This document shows, in pieces, positions 50,722-59,454 of a stretch of DNA of 64,000 nucleotides. The stretch comes from Streptomyces antioxidans (GTDB lineage Bacteria; Actinomycetota; Actinomycetes; Streptomycetales; Streptomycetaceae). The DNA lies in assembly GCF_000968685.2 (NCBI RefSeq), contig NZ_LAKD02000032.1:62001-126000 (forward strand). The letters run 5' to 3'. The notes beneath the pieces were generated by a model. It ran no database searches, was not told the DNA's origin, and worked only from the letters and a program-made list of their open reading frames with translations. Position numbers and translations under genes: made by a program. Every line of letters begins with the position of its first letter. The stretch's first letter is position 1.

Positions 50722-53064
50722 CTACACCGAGGACGCCCGGGCGGAGTTCCGCGACAGCGCCGTCCCCGCGGAGCCGTCGGCCACCTGGTGACCGGCCGCG
50801 TCGGGCAGAGCGGCCGCGTGGCCCGGGTCAGCCGTGTCGGCCAGGTCGCGCAGGCCCTTCGGGAGCGGCCCGGTGTGCACCACGCCCAGCCGCTGGGTGG
50901 CCCGGGTGAGCGCCACGTAGAGGTCGCTGGTGCCGAACTCCGCGGGCTCGGCCACGATCACCGTGTCGAACTCAAGCCCCTTGGCCTGCCGGGGGTCGAG
51001 CAGCACCACCGCGCTGGTCAGGTCGGGGGACCTGCCGGTGGACGCCTGTGGGAGGGCGGCTGACAGCGCGCCATGGCGGTCCTTCGGGGCGATCACCGCG
51101 AGACGGCCCTCGGTGCGGGTCTCCCGCGCCACGGCCGCGGCCACCGCGCCGGGCAGCTCGCCGGTGTGCTCCGCCCAGGGCCGCACCCCGGTGGCGCGGA
51201 CCGAGCGCGGCGGCTGGAAGGCGGGGTCGACGGTACGGGCCACTCGCGCCGCGACGTCCATGATCTCGCTCGGCGTACGGTAGTTGACGCCGAGCCGGGT
51301 GTGCTCCCAGCGGTCGCCGACGTACGGCTCCAGGATCGAGGACCAGGAGCCGCAGCCGCCCGGCTCCGCGGTCTGCGCGGGGTCGCCGACCAGGGTCATC
51401 GAACGGGTCGGGCTGCGCCGCATCAGCAGCCGCCACGCCATCGCGGACAGCTCCTGGGCCTCGTCCACGATGATGTGGCCGAAGGCCCAGGTGCGGTCGG
51501 CGGCGGCGCGTTCTGCGGCGCTGCGGTGGTCGCGCTCCTCGGCGCGGTCGGCCAGCCGCTCGGCGTCGATGAGGTCGTGGGCGGCCAGCACCTCCGACTC
51601 CTCGTCCTCGCGGTCCTCGAACTCCTGGGTGCGGGAGCCGTAGGAGAGGTCGAGGACACCCTGGGCGTACTCGATGCGCTCCTGGCGCTCGGCCTCCGCG
51701 GCGGCGCGGGCCGCCGCGTCGTCGTGGCCGAGGAGTTCGGCCGCCTCGTCCAGCAACGGCACATCGGCGGGGGTCCATTCGCCGCCGCTGCGGCGGATCG
51801 CGGCGGCGTCGGCGTCGGAGAGGTGGACGGGGTCGCCGAGGTAGTCGGCCACGAGCTGCTGCGGGGTGAGCACCGGCCACAGCTCCGCGATGGCCGCGTG
51901 CACCTCGGGGTTGACCGCGATCGCCTTGCCGAGCTGGGCGACGTCGTCCGCGCCGAGGAGGTTGGGCCCGCCGAAGGGGTCCGCGCCGATCCGGTCCACG
52001 AGCTGGTCGGTGAGGGAGTCGATGACCCGGAAGGCGAAGTGCGGACGGGCGAGGTTGTGCGGCAGCCCGGTCTCCCGGGCCTTGTGGCCCGCCTCGGACG
52101 CGATGTCCCGGTCCAGCACCAGATCGCCGTCGTCGTGCTCGATGACGATCGCGGGGTCGGGCAGCGTCTGCCGGTCCCGTACGAAGCGGGCCAGGGCGTC
52201 CGCCATCTCCGCGCGCCCCTTGACCTCGGCGGCCTCGGGGGTGTCGGTGCCGGTGGCCGTCACACCGGGGAAGAGCTCGCCGAGCGTGGCCAGCAGCACA
52301 CCGGTCTCGCCGAGCGAGGGCAGCACCTCGCCGATGTAGCCGAGGAACGCCGGGTTGGGCCCGACGATCAGCACCGCGCGGCGGGCCAGCGACTCCCGGT
52401 GCGCGTAGAGCAGATACGCGGCGCGGTGCAGCGCCACGACGGTCTTGCCGGTGCCGGGACCGCCCTCCACGACGTGGACGCCGTGGTGAGGGGCGCGGAT
52501 GATCTGGTCCTGTTCGGCCTGGATGGTCTGCACGATGTCATGCATCCGGCCGGTGCGGGCGGCGTCGAGCGCGGCCAGCAGCACGCCGTCCGCGTCGGAG
52601 CCCTCATACCCGGTCCGTATGGTGTCCGAGAGGTCAAGGATCTCATCGTGCACCCCGGTGACCTTGGCACCCTCGGTGGTGATGTGGCGCCTGCGGCGCA
52701 GCCCCATGGGGGTGTGCCCGGTGGCGAGGTAGAACGGACGGGCCACATCGGCCCGCCAGTCGATGACCAGCGGGGTGCGGTCCGCGTCATCACGCCGGAT
52801 GCCGATGCGGCCGATGTGGTAGTCGCGGCCGTCGCGGAACAGCAGCCGCCCGAAGCACAGCCCACGCTCCCCCGCCTCGAACGCGGCGAGCAGCCCGGAC
52901 CGCTCGGCCACCAGCACATCGCGCTCCAGCCGCGCCTGGAAGGTGGTGCCCCCCAGGGACAGGGCCTCGGTCACCGATTCCTCGGCCCGTGCCCTGAGCT
53001 CGGCGAGGCGACCGTTGAGCAGATCGAGGAATTCTTGCTCACGGCCCCATTCCTCATTTGACAA
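50722..53064 (-). CDS. helR: HelR/HelD-like RNA polymerase-associated UvrD-family helicase
   Basis: Predicted product is 780 residues. An N-terminal charged helical arm (about 1-65) precedes a superfamily 1 motor. Walker A is GGPGTGKT (about 201-208), Walker B-like is VDEAQEL, with GDPAQT, VNYRTP and VALTRAT further on. HelD/HelR proteins displace stalled or drug-bound RNA polymerase from DNA; HelR of Streptomyces venezuelae contributes to rifamycin tolerance. The size and family fit well, but I cannot separate HelR from HelD by eye. The start is TTG at 53064, chosen because GGGAG lies about 6 bases upstream. No rifamycin gene is in the window, so this is probably a general stress or resistance gene. 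Confidence 0.85.
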   Translation of the reverse strand: MSNEEWGREQEFLDLLNGRLAELRARAEESVTEALSLGGTTFQARLERDVLVAERSGLLAAFEAGERGLCFGRLLFRDGRDYHIGRIGIRRDDADRTPLVIDWRADVARPFYLATGHTPMGLRRRRHITTEGAKVTGVHDEILDLSDTIRTGYEGSDADGVLLAALDAARTGRMHDIVQTIQAEQDQIIRAPHHGVHVVEGGPGTGKTVVALHRAAYLLYAHRESLARRAVLIVGPNPAFLGYIGEVLPSLGETGVLLATLGELFPGVTATGTDTPEAAEVKGRAEMADALARFVRDRQTLPDPAIVIEHDDGDLVLDRDIASEAGHKARETGLPHNLARPHFAFRVIDSLTDQLVDRIGADPFGGPNLLGADDVAQLGKAIAVNPEVHAAIAELWPVLTPQQLVADYLGDPVHLSDADAAAIRRSGGEWTPADVPLLDEAAELLGHDDAAARAAAEAERQERIEYAQGVLDLSYGSRTQEFEDREDEESEVLAAHDLIDAERLADRAEERDHRSAAERAAADRTWAFGHIIVDEAQELSAMAWRLLMRRSPTRSMTLVGDPAQTAEPGGCGSWSSILEPYVGDRWEHTRLGVNYRTPSEIMDVAARVARTVDPAFQPPRSVRATGVRPWAEHTGELPGAVAAAVARETRTEGRLAVIAPKDRHGALSAALPQASTGRSPDLTSAVVLLDPRQAKGLEFDTVIVAEPAEFGTSDLYVALTRATQRLGVVHTGPLPKGLRDLADTADPGHAAALPDAAGHQVADGSAGTALSRNSARASSV

Positions 53065-53148
53065 TTCGACTCCCGCCGGGATACGGTGACTTCATCAGGT
53101 TTCCTTGTGCCCCAAATGGAATGGCATACGGAAATCCCCAATATACGC

Positions 53149-53196
53149 AGAGAAACGCCCCGGCCGTCAAGGCGGCCGGGGCGTTTCTCTGTTTTA
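53149..53196. terminator. Perfect 18-bp hairpin followed by TTTT
   Basis: Stem arms are AGAGAAACGCCCCGGCCG (53149-53166) and its exact complement (53173-53190), with a 6-base loop. On the + strand GTTTT follows. It separates the 3' end of the decayed oxidoreductase from the helR promoter region, so on the - strand it would end oxidoreductase transcription. Confidence 0.85.
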
Positions 53197-53201
53197 TGGC
53201 C

Positions 53202-54081
53202 TCATCTCACCTGGATGACGTGTTTGCCGCGAACACCACCGACACCCAAGGCGCGATGGGCCTCCGCGATGCCGAAGAGCGGATGAACGGTGTCGACGAC
53301 CGGCCGGATCGCCCCGTTCTCCACCTACGCGGCGAGGTCCACGAAGAGCCGGTGCAGGGGTTTCCCGTGGAGAACCGCACCCGCCGGGTGCCGTGCACGG
53401 TGGAGAGGAGCATGGCGCCGAGCGAATGCAGCGGGCGGTCGGCGTCGAAGGCGATGGCCACCATCCGCCCACCGGGCGCCAGCATCCCGCGATAGGCGCC
53501 GAGCTCGGTGCCCACCGTGTCCAGCACGGCGTCGAACGGCCCGAGGGCGGCCGGGCCGGTGGTCCGGTGGTCACGCGCCTCATCCGCGCCGAGCTCCCGG
53601 ACGAGGTCGAGCGCCTTCGCCCCGGCGAGCGGGGCGACATGGGCGCCGAGCGCGTGTCCGAGCTGGACGGCGACACTGCCGACGCCACCGGCCCCGCCAC
53701 GCACCAGCAGCCGCTCGCCACTCATCAGGCCGGTCTTGTCGCGCAGCGCCGTGATGGCCGTGGCGCCGACCGCGGGCAGCGCCGCGGCCCGGACCAGATC
53801 GACGCCCTCGGGGCGAAGGAGAGCTGACGGGGCCGGACGGCCACGTACTCGGCGGCCGCCCCGAACGTCAGGTGCGGCATCGCGCCCCACACCCGGTCGC
53901 CCACCCGGAGATGGCGCACGGAGGAACCCACCTCGGCGAGCTCCCCGGCGATGTCGACGCCGGTGCCCTTCGGGAACCTCCTCCCGGTCACCAGCTTCAG
54001 CCTGCCCGCCCGGCCCGAGAGCTCGCCGCCGTTCACACTCGTGGCATGCACGCGCACCAGCACCTCACCCGGACCGGCCAC
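53202..54081 (-). pseudogene. Quinone oxidoreductase (zinc-free MDR family), decayed
   Basis: The MDR-type NADPH:quinone oxidoreductase can be followed across three reading frames. The first part (GPGEVLVRVHATSVNGGELSG, GVDIAGELAEVGSSV, VGDRVWG) runs to about 53813. A missing C in a run (53810-53813) then shifts to the frame with LLRPEGVDLVRAAALPAVG and the nucleotide-binding RGGAGGVGSVAVQLG. A second missing C (53357-53360) shifts to LHRLFVDLAA, which is cut by an in-frame TAG (53325-53327) before VENGAIRP and the normal ending GKHVIQVR. About 35 N-terminal residues are also missing: a TAG directly precedes the first codon. The frameshifts could be sequencing errors in C-runs, but the nonsense codon and missing N-terminus argue for real decay. 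Confidence 0.85.
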
Positions 54082-54114
54082 CGGCTAAAGATCGGACCGG
54101 CCACCGGCCAAAGA
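54070..54114. repeat. 22-bp direct repeat at the junction of two truncated genes
   Basis: Two 22-base copies (54070-54091 and 54093-54114), one mismatch and one base apart. They lie exactly where the oxidoreductase loses its N-terminus and just before the truncated TetR fragment. Suggests a duplication or deletion scar. Confidence 0.8.
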
Positions 54115-54118
54115 GGGG

Positions 54119-54442
54119 TTGCGGTCCGATGCGGCGTCCAACCACCGGCGTGTCCTCGAGGCGGCCCGGACGCTGTTCGTCTCGCGTGGGCTCGATGTGC
54201 CGATGGCCACCATCGCCCGTCGTGCCGGGGTGGGGGTGGCCACGCTCTACCGGCGCTTCCCCACCAGGGAGGCGCTGGTCACCGAGGTGTTCTCGGACGA
54301 GTTCGCCGTCTGTGCGACGGTCGTCGCCAAGGCCGCGGGGCGGCTGCGGTCCTTCGAGGCGGGGCGGGCCGAACCGGCCCGCCCCCTCCCGCCACCCGCC
54401 CCGCTGGGGCCGGGCCGGTCGCCCCGGACATCCGGGGGATGA
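54119..54442 (+). pseudogene. Truncated TetR-family regulator (DNA-binding half only)
   Basis: The 107-codon frame starts with TTG at 54119 behind GAGGGG. Residues 10-60 are a good TetR helix-turn-helix (NHRRVLEAARTLFVSRGLDV, MATIARRAGVGVATLYRRFP). After about residue 75 the sequence turns into Pro/Gly/Arg-rich nonsense (PLPPPAPLGPGRS) and stops, so the ligand-binding domain (about 110 residues) is missing. It stands divergent from the decayed oxidoreductase, which a TetR of this type would normally control. Both halves of a regulator-enzyme pair have therefore decayed. A functional short DNA-binding protein is possible but unlikely. Confidence 0.75.
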
Positions 54443-54443
54443 G

Positions 54444-54965
54444 CTATCGGGCGGTGCCGAAGTCCTGCGTCCAGTAGTTGCCGGGCTGTGCCACGCCGAC
54501 GCCGATCTCCTTGAAGTCACAGTTCAGGATGTTGGCCTTATGGCCGGAGCTGTTCATCCAGCCCTCCATGACGCTCTTGGGCGAGTCATAGCCGTAGGCC
54601 ACGTTCTCGCCGTAGCTGCTCCAGGAGTAGCCCGCGCGCTCGATCCGGTCGCCCGGGGAGGAGCCGTCGGAGCCGGTGTGCGACATATTGCGGTGGGCCG
54701 CCATGTCCTCGCTGTGGTCCTGGGCGGCCTTGGTCAGCTTCTTGTCCACAGTCAGCGGCTCACAACCGGCCTTGTCGCGCTCGCTGTTGACGAGGTCCAC
54801 CACTTCCTGCTGGTCGGTGGCGGCCGCGGAGGCGGTGGAGGGGGAGCCGGTGGATGCGGCGGACTGTGACGCCATCGCGGCCGAGGGAACGCCCACGGCG
54901 GCCACGGCGAGCGCGGTGATGGCTATCTTGCGGCGGGGCGTCGTGCTGCTGCGGTGCTTGCTCAT
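54444..54965 (-). CDS. Secreted CAP/SCP-domain protein
   Basis: Predicted product is 173 residues. A signal peptide is clear (PRRKIAITALAVAAVGVPSA, with probable cleavage after AMA). The mature part is a CAP domain (about 45-173): VDLVNSERDKAGCEPL, HSEDMAAHRNMSHTG, YSWSSYGENVAYGY, and the signature SGHKANILNCDFKEIGVGV. Bacterial CAP proteins are extracellular and of mostly unknown role; the conserved His and Glu may bind a metal. ATG at 54965 follows GAGG on the - strand; the frame is open further upstream but without a better start. No link to neighbours. Confidence 0.92.
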   Translation of the reverse strand: MSKHRSSTTPRRKIAITALAVAAVGVPSAAMASQSAASTGSPSTASAAATDQQEVVDLVNSERDKAGCEPLTVDKKLTKAAQDHSEDMAAHRNMSHTGSDGSSPGDRIERAGYSWSSYGENVAYGYDSPKSVMEGWMNSSGHKANILNCDFKEIGVGVAQPGNYWTQDFGTAR

Positions 54966-55315
54966 GCGGGACCTCACACTCGGTTGAGGCCCGTCATTCT
55001 TGGAGCCGCCCGCCACACGAGCAACACATGTGTTCGTACGACACGAGTGCGTAGTGAGGGCGGAACTTGCGCTCAGCGACGAGTCATGCTGAAGGGGTTC
55101 CGGGGAAGGCCACGGCGGCCCGACGCGCCATCAGGAAATCGCGGCGAACAGGCGGGTGGGTGGCGGTCCGGACGCGCCGGAGTCGCAGCGATGGGGAAAC
55201 CACCATGTCCGACAGTGCAGACAAAGGCCACTATGCCGCCTCGTCGATATGCACCGCTACGACCCTTTTACTCTGGCGCTCGATGTGAGAGATGTCATGA
55301 CATGACAGTGGGCGG
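54966..55315. other. Gene-free 350-base stretch
   Basis: It should hold the CAP-gene promoter (- strand). A 74-codon frame at 55067-55288 and a shorter one from 55205 show no recognisable motif or convincing start, so I do not call a gene. No tRNA-like fold or strong repeat was seen. Confidence 0.5.
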
Positions 55316-57007
55316 TCAACGGCGGTAGATGGTGATCGAGTGGCCGACCTCGTCGATCGGACGGCTGCCGTCGATCAGCGCCGCCAGCCGTCCGGTGGCC
55401 CGGGCGGCCGAGGAGTCCGAGACCACCAGCAGTCCGCGCACCCGCTCCGGGGCGGCCCGGCGCGGGTCGGACGCATGGACGCCGTAGGCGGACGGCACAC
55501 CGCTGCCCTTGTAGACGAGCCAGATCCGCTCGCCCCGGTAGCGCTCCCGCAGACGGTCGGCCAGCCGCCCCAGGTCCTGCCCCCAGTCCACGTTCGAGTC
55601 ATGCAGCCGCAGATGGGTCCGGGACGGGCCGCCGAACGCCTCATTGGAGTACGGCAGGTAGTAGGGATACGTCCGCAGCGAACTGACCGCGACGAACAGC
55701 ACGAGACCCAGCGCGGCCCCGTACGCCCAGCGCCGCCGTACGGCCGTCAGCCCGGCCGCCGCCACCGCCAGGAACATCGGCAGGAAGACCGCGTACCTGA
55801 CACCGAGGTTGCGGGCCCCGTCCAGGGCGGCGAGCAGCAGTACGGCGGCGGGGAGGAGCACATACGGCGCGGCGGGCCGCAGCCGGGGCACCACCAGCGT
55901 CGTGACCGCCCCCGCCGACCAGAGCGCCAGCATGCCCAGGGGCGTCTTCACCAGCAGTGCGACGGGCAGGTAGTACCACAGCGACCCGACGTAGCGGCGG
56001 CCGAGCAGAAAGCCACGCCAGGTGTCCTGCTCGAAGCCGAACTGGATGCGCATCCCGTCGCGGTACGCCTCCGGGAGCGGCAGCCCGTGGACGGCGAGCC
56101 CGCGCAGCCCGTGGACGGCGGGCACGGGCCCGGTGGGCGTCCAGCGCAGCCGGGGGTCGACCAGGGCGTACGCGAACCACACCACGGCCACCGCGATCAG
56201 CGCCATGGCCACCGCCGCCGCCACTCCGACGGCGAGCGACCGCGCAGGGTCGCGCGGTGCGCGGTGGTGGGCGCGGCGGGCGTACCAGACCGAGCACACG
56301 GCCAGGAGCAGCAGCACCGGGACCGCGGCCAGCGTGCTCATCTTCGTGGCGAGGGCGGCGCCCAGCGCCACTCCCGCGAGTGGCAGGTGCCATCGTGGCC
56401 GCCGCCGCGCCCGCCACAGCAGCCAGGCCGACGTCAGCAGGAAACCCGCCGCCGGTACGTCGAGCGTGGCGAGCGAGCCGTGTGCGATGACGTCCGGCGA
56501 GAAGGCGTACAGGGCCAGCGCCACCGCCCCGCCGACGGGGCCGGTCAACTCGCGGGCGAACGCGAACACCACCAGCCCGAACAGCAGCGTCAGCGCGATC
56601 ATCGGAAGCCGTGCGCACAGCATCAGCCGCCAGGGGGCGTTGCCCGCCTCGTACAGCACATGCCGTCCGAGCGCCGTCTGGTCACCGGTGAAACCGGCGT
56701 CGAGGTGCGGCCGGGCGAACGCCACCCCCGCCGCGACGATGAGCTTGCCCAGCGGGGGGTGTTCGGGGTTGTAGCGCACCCGGTGGTGGTGCAGGGAGTC
56801 CACCGCAGCGCCGACGTACACGGGCTCGTCGATGGTCGGCGTCTGCTCCACCGCCGTGGTGACCATCGCGACGGCCATCTGGACGAGGAGCGCCACGACG
56901 GCGGCCACCACCAGCCACCGCCGATGCCGCTCGGGCACCGCCGGCCACCGGCGCTTCGGCCCGCCGACGGCCGTGGTCGCACTGTCGATCACACCGGCCC
57001 ACCGCAT
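55316..57007 (-). CDS. GT39-like (dolichyl-phosphate-mannose mannosyltransferase/ArnT-type) membrane glycosyltransferase
   Basis: Predicted product is 563 residues with about ten hydrophobic segments. After the first helix it has TIDEPVYVGAAVDSL, placing the acidic Asp-Glu pair of GT-C enzymes in the first outer loop, then RYNPEHPPLGKL, typical of the family. A C-terminal soluble part (RLHDSNVDWGQDLGRLADRL onward) resembles the extracellular ends of related actinobacterial proteins. These enzymes move a sugar from a polyprenyl carrier to protein or lipid outside the membrane. Donor and acceptor cannot be read. ATG at 57007 gives the first helix in full, but no ribosome binding site is obvious. 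Confidence 0.82.
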   Translation of the reverse strand: MRWAGVIDSATTAVGGPKRRWPAVPERHRRWLVVAAVVALLVQMAVAMVTTAVEQTPTIDEPVYVGAAVDSLHHHRVRYNPEHPPLGKLIVAAGVAFARPHLDAGFTGDQTALGRHVLYEAGNAPWRLMLCARLPMIALTLLFGLVVFAFARELTGPVGGAVALALYAFSPDVIAHGSLATLDVPAAGFLLTSAWLLWRARRRPRWHLPLAGVALGAALATKMSTLAAVPVLLLLAVCSVWYARRAHHRAPRDPARSLAVGVAAAVAMALIAVAVVWFAYALVDPRLRWTPTGPVPAVHGLRGLAVHGLPLPEAYRDGMRIQFGFEQDTWRGFLLGRRYVGSLWYYLPVALLVKTPLGMLALWSAGAVTTLVVPRLRPAAPYVLLPAAVLLLAALDGARNLGVRYAVFLPMFLAVAAAGLTAVRRRWAYGAALGLVLFVAVSSLRTYPYYLPYSNEAFGGPSRTHLRLHDSNVDWGQDLGRLADRLRERYRGERIWLVYKGSGVPSAYGVHASDPRRAAPERVRGLLVVSDSSAARATGRLAALIDGSRPIDEVGHSITIYRR

Positions 57008-57116
57008 AGCGACAGACGCTAACGCCCCCGTGCCCCCGCGTCGGGCATCCGCCGGAAACTCGCGCCAAGTCCGCAGAAGAGTCCGGACGTTGCGGCGGGC
57101 ATCGGGTGGCCGGCCG

Positions 57117-57692
57117 CTAACCGGCCGCGGGCCAGCCGTGTTCGAGGAGGGCGAAGGCGGCCTCGATGGCCTGCCGGGCGTCGGCCCGGCCCCGGGCGAA
57201 GCCGACGGTCTCCAGCGCGAAGTGGGCGAGCGCCGCACACCCGGGGTCGTCCTCGGGGGCTCCGGTGGCCTCGGCGATGGCGGCGGCGAGCGCGGTTTCG
57301 TGCCGCATCCACATGCGACGGCCGTACTCCCGCAGCGCCGGGGTGCTCTCCGTCAGCTCGATGAACCGCGCCATCCCGGGGTCGCCCGCGCCATCGGAGT
57401 GCACCCGCAGCGTGTGTTCGCGCAGGGCACGGGGGACGGACACCCCCTCGGGCCGGTCGCGCACGACGGCTATGAGGGCGGCCTCCCGGTCGGAGTCCTG
57501 GTCGAAGAGCAGGGCCTCCTTGCTGGGGAAGTGCTTGAAGACCGTGGTGGTGGAGACGTCGGCGGCCTCCGCGATGTCCCGCACGCTCACCCGGTCGAAG
57601 CCGCGGTCGAGGAACAGCCTCAGGGCCGCGTCCGCCAGTGCCCGGCGGGTGGCGGCCTTCTTGCGCTCACGGCGCCCCATCGTCTCGCTCAC
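57117..57692 (-). CDS. TetR-family regulator divergent from a DHA2 exporter
   Basis: Predicted product is 191 residues. Helix-turn-helix: RRALADAALRLFLDRGFDRV, VRDIAEAADVSTTTVFKHFPSKEALL. The ligand half ends normally. I chose GTG at 57692 (VSETMGRR); GTG at 57701 and ATG at 57680 are alternatives. Divergent from the MFS gene at 57842, so the likely job is repression of that exporter until an inducing drug binds. Confidence 0.9.
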   Translation of the reverse strand: MSETMGRRERKKAATRRALADAALRLFLDRGFDRVSVRDIAEAADVSTTTVFKHFPSKEALLFDQDSDREAALIAVVRDRPEGVSVPRALREHTLRVHSDGAGDPGMARFIELTESTPALREYGRRMWMRHETALAAAIAEATGAPEDDPGCAALAHFALETVGFARGRADARQAIEAAFALLEHGWPAAG

Positions 57693-57725
57693 GGGGACCA
57701 CCCTACCCGTAGGTGGACCGAATAG

Positions 57726-57748
57726 AAAAGTTGAGTCGTTGCACTTTT
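57726..57748. promoter_or_regulatory. Imperfect dyad, possible TetR operator
   Basis: AAAAGT and ACTTTT, separated by 11 bases, lie in the unusually AT-rich spacer between the TetR and MFS genes. Position fits an operator; the short arms make it tentative. Confidence 0.35.
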
Positions 57749-57841
57749 TTAGTCAGTGTGCTCTTCTGTTCGGGCCCCGCCCCTTCGGTTCCCCTCTCCC
57801 GTAACCCCGTGCCGAGCGCGCAGAGAAGGAAGTGATCAGCC

Positions 57842-59407
57842 ATGTCCGTATCCGACACACCGCCGTCCAGCAGTCCCGCCCCGCCGGAGACCACCCCGAG
57901 AGGCGTCCGTCTGGCCCTGCTCGGTGTGTTGCTCGCGATGCTGCTGTCGATGCTCGACTCCACGATCGTCGGCACCGCGATGCCGACGATCGTCGGAGAC
58001 CTCGGCGGCCTGGAGCACATCTCCTGGGTGGTGACCGCCTACACCCTGGCCACCGCCGCCTCCACCCCCGTCTGGGGCAAGTTCGGCGACCTGTACGGCC
58101 GCAAGCACATGTATCTGATCGCCGTCGTCGTCTTCGTACTCGGCTCGGCGCTGTCCGGCGCGGCCCATACGATGACCCAGCTGATCGTCTTCCGGGCGCT
58201 GCAGGGGCTGGGCGCGGGCGGGATCGGCGCCGGTGCCTTCGCCCTGATCGCCTCGCTGGTGCCGCCCCGGGAGCGGGGCCGCTACCAGGGCATGACCGCC
58301 TCCATCATGGCCATCGGCACCATCGGCGGCCCACTGCTCGGCGGCTTCATCACCGGCCACTTCGGCTGGCGCTGGGCCTTCTTCATCAATCTGCCGCTCG
58401 GCATCCTCACCCTGGTCTGGTGTCAGCTGATGCTGCGGCTGCCCGCCACCCGCGCCAAGGCCCGTATCGACTGGCCGGGGATCGCCGTGATGACGACGAC
58501 CGTCTGCGCCCTCACGCTCGCCGCCACCTGGGCCGGTTCCACCTATGCATGGGCCTCATGGCGGATCCTCGGCCTGTTCGCCGTGGCCGTGGTGGGCGTG
58601 GCCGCCTTCGTGGCCCGGCAGCGGCGCGCGGTCGAACCCCTCATGCCGTCGCGCATCTTCACCGGGCACCGCAACTTCTCCCTGGCGTCCTCGCTGATCC
58701 TGGTGGGCGGGGTGGTGATGTTCGGCTGCTCGCTGTATCTGCCGCTGTATCAGCAGACCGTCCAGGGCGTCTCCGCCTCCCGCTCCGGTCTGCTGCTGCT
58801 CCCCCTGATGATCCCCGTCGTGATCATGTCCCAGATCGGTGGCAAGGTCATGTCCGCCACCGGGCGGTACCGGATCTTCCCCATCGTGGGCACCGTCTGC
58901 ATGGCCGTCGGCCTGTTCCTGCTGGCCACCATGGACACCACGACCTCCCGCGCGGCCACCGGATGCTTCATGGCGCTGGTGGGCACCGGCATGGGCTGTC
59001 AGATGCAGATGGTCACCACGATCGCGCAGAACAGTGTGGAGATGCGCGACATGGGGGCCGCCTCCGCGTCGGTCACCCTCTTCCGCACCATCGGGGGCTC
59101 CCTGGGCGTGGCGGTCTTCGGGTCGCTCTTCACCGCTGCGGTACGGGGCCACGCGCCCGCCGGGGCGGAGACGGGCGGGGCCCGACCGGATCCGGCGGCG
59201 CTGGCCCGACTGCCGGAGCCCGTCAGGGACGGCTATCTCCACGCGGTGGCCACCGGCACCCAGCGGATCTTCCTGACCGCGGCCGTCGTGTGTGCCGTGG
59301 CCTTCGTCGCCGCCCTGTGCGTCCAGGAGGTCCCGCTGCGGGGCAGGCCGGGCCCGGCGGCCCAGCCGCACAGGCCCGAGGAGGCCGCCGCCCCCGCCGC
59401 CCCGTAG
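57842..59407 (+). CDS. DHA2-family MFS multidrug exporter (14 TM)
   Basis: Predicted product is 521 residues with about fourteen hydrophobic segments. TM1 contains LDSTIVGTAMPTI, the D1-type signature of the DHA2 family. Motif A is GKFGDLYGRKHMY (about residue 80). Motif C-like GTIGGPLLGGFI is followed by GWRWAFFINLPLG, also diagnostic. ATG at 57842 follows AAGGAAG. It is probably controlled by the divergent TetR gene. Its role is proton-driven efflux of drugs; the substrate is unknown. It converges on the ABC genes with 47 bases between. Confidence 0.94.
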   Translation: MSVSDTPPSSSPAPPETTPRGVRLALLGVLLAMLLSMLDSTIVGTAMPTIVGDLGGLEHISWVVTAYTLATAASTPVWGKFGDLYGRKHMYLIAVVVFVLGSALSGAAHTMTQLIVFRALQGLGAGGIGAGAFALIASLVPPRERGRYQGMTASIMAIGTIGGPLLGGFITGHFGWRWAFFINLPLGILTLVWCQLMLRLPATRAKARIDWPGIAVMTTTVCALTLAATWAGSTYAWASWRILGLFAVAVVGVAAFVARQRRAVEPLMPSRIFTGHRNFSLASSLILVGGVVMFGCSLYLPLYQQTVQGVSASRSGLLLLPLMIPVVIMSQIGGKVMSATGRYRIFPIVGTVCMAVGLFLLATMDTTTSRAATGCFMALVGTGMGCQMQMVTTIAQNSVEMRDMGAASASVTLFRTIGGSLGVAVFGSLFTAAVRGHAPAGAETGGARPDPAALARLPEPVRDGYLHAVATGTQRIFLTAAVVCAVAFVAALCVQEVPLRGRPGPAAQPHRPEEAAAPAAP

Positions 59408-59454
59408 CGCCTCGGACGCTCCGCCGCCCCGTGGCCCCGGTGGGCCCCGCCTCG

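Noticed and set aside
53065..53148. A rifamycin-associated element upstream of helR
   Set aside because: I found no convincing inverted repeat in this stretch and do not trust my memory of the consensus enough to call one.
53058..53495. TTGACA-TACGGT on the + strand driving a 145-codon frame
   Set aside because: The TTGACA lies inside the start region of helR on the other strand, and the frame runs through the terminator hairpin and the decayed oxidoreductase without any protein-like signal.
55067..55288. A 74-codon small gene
   Set aside because: No recognisable motif, no convincing start, and codon use unlike the neighbours. I left it as intergenic.
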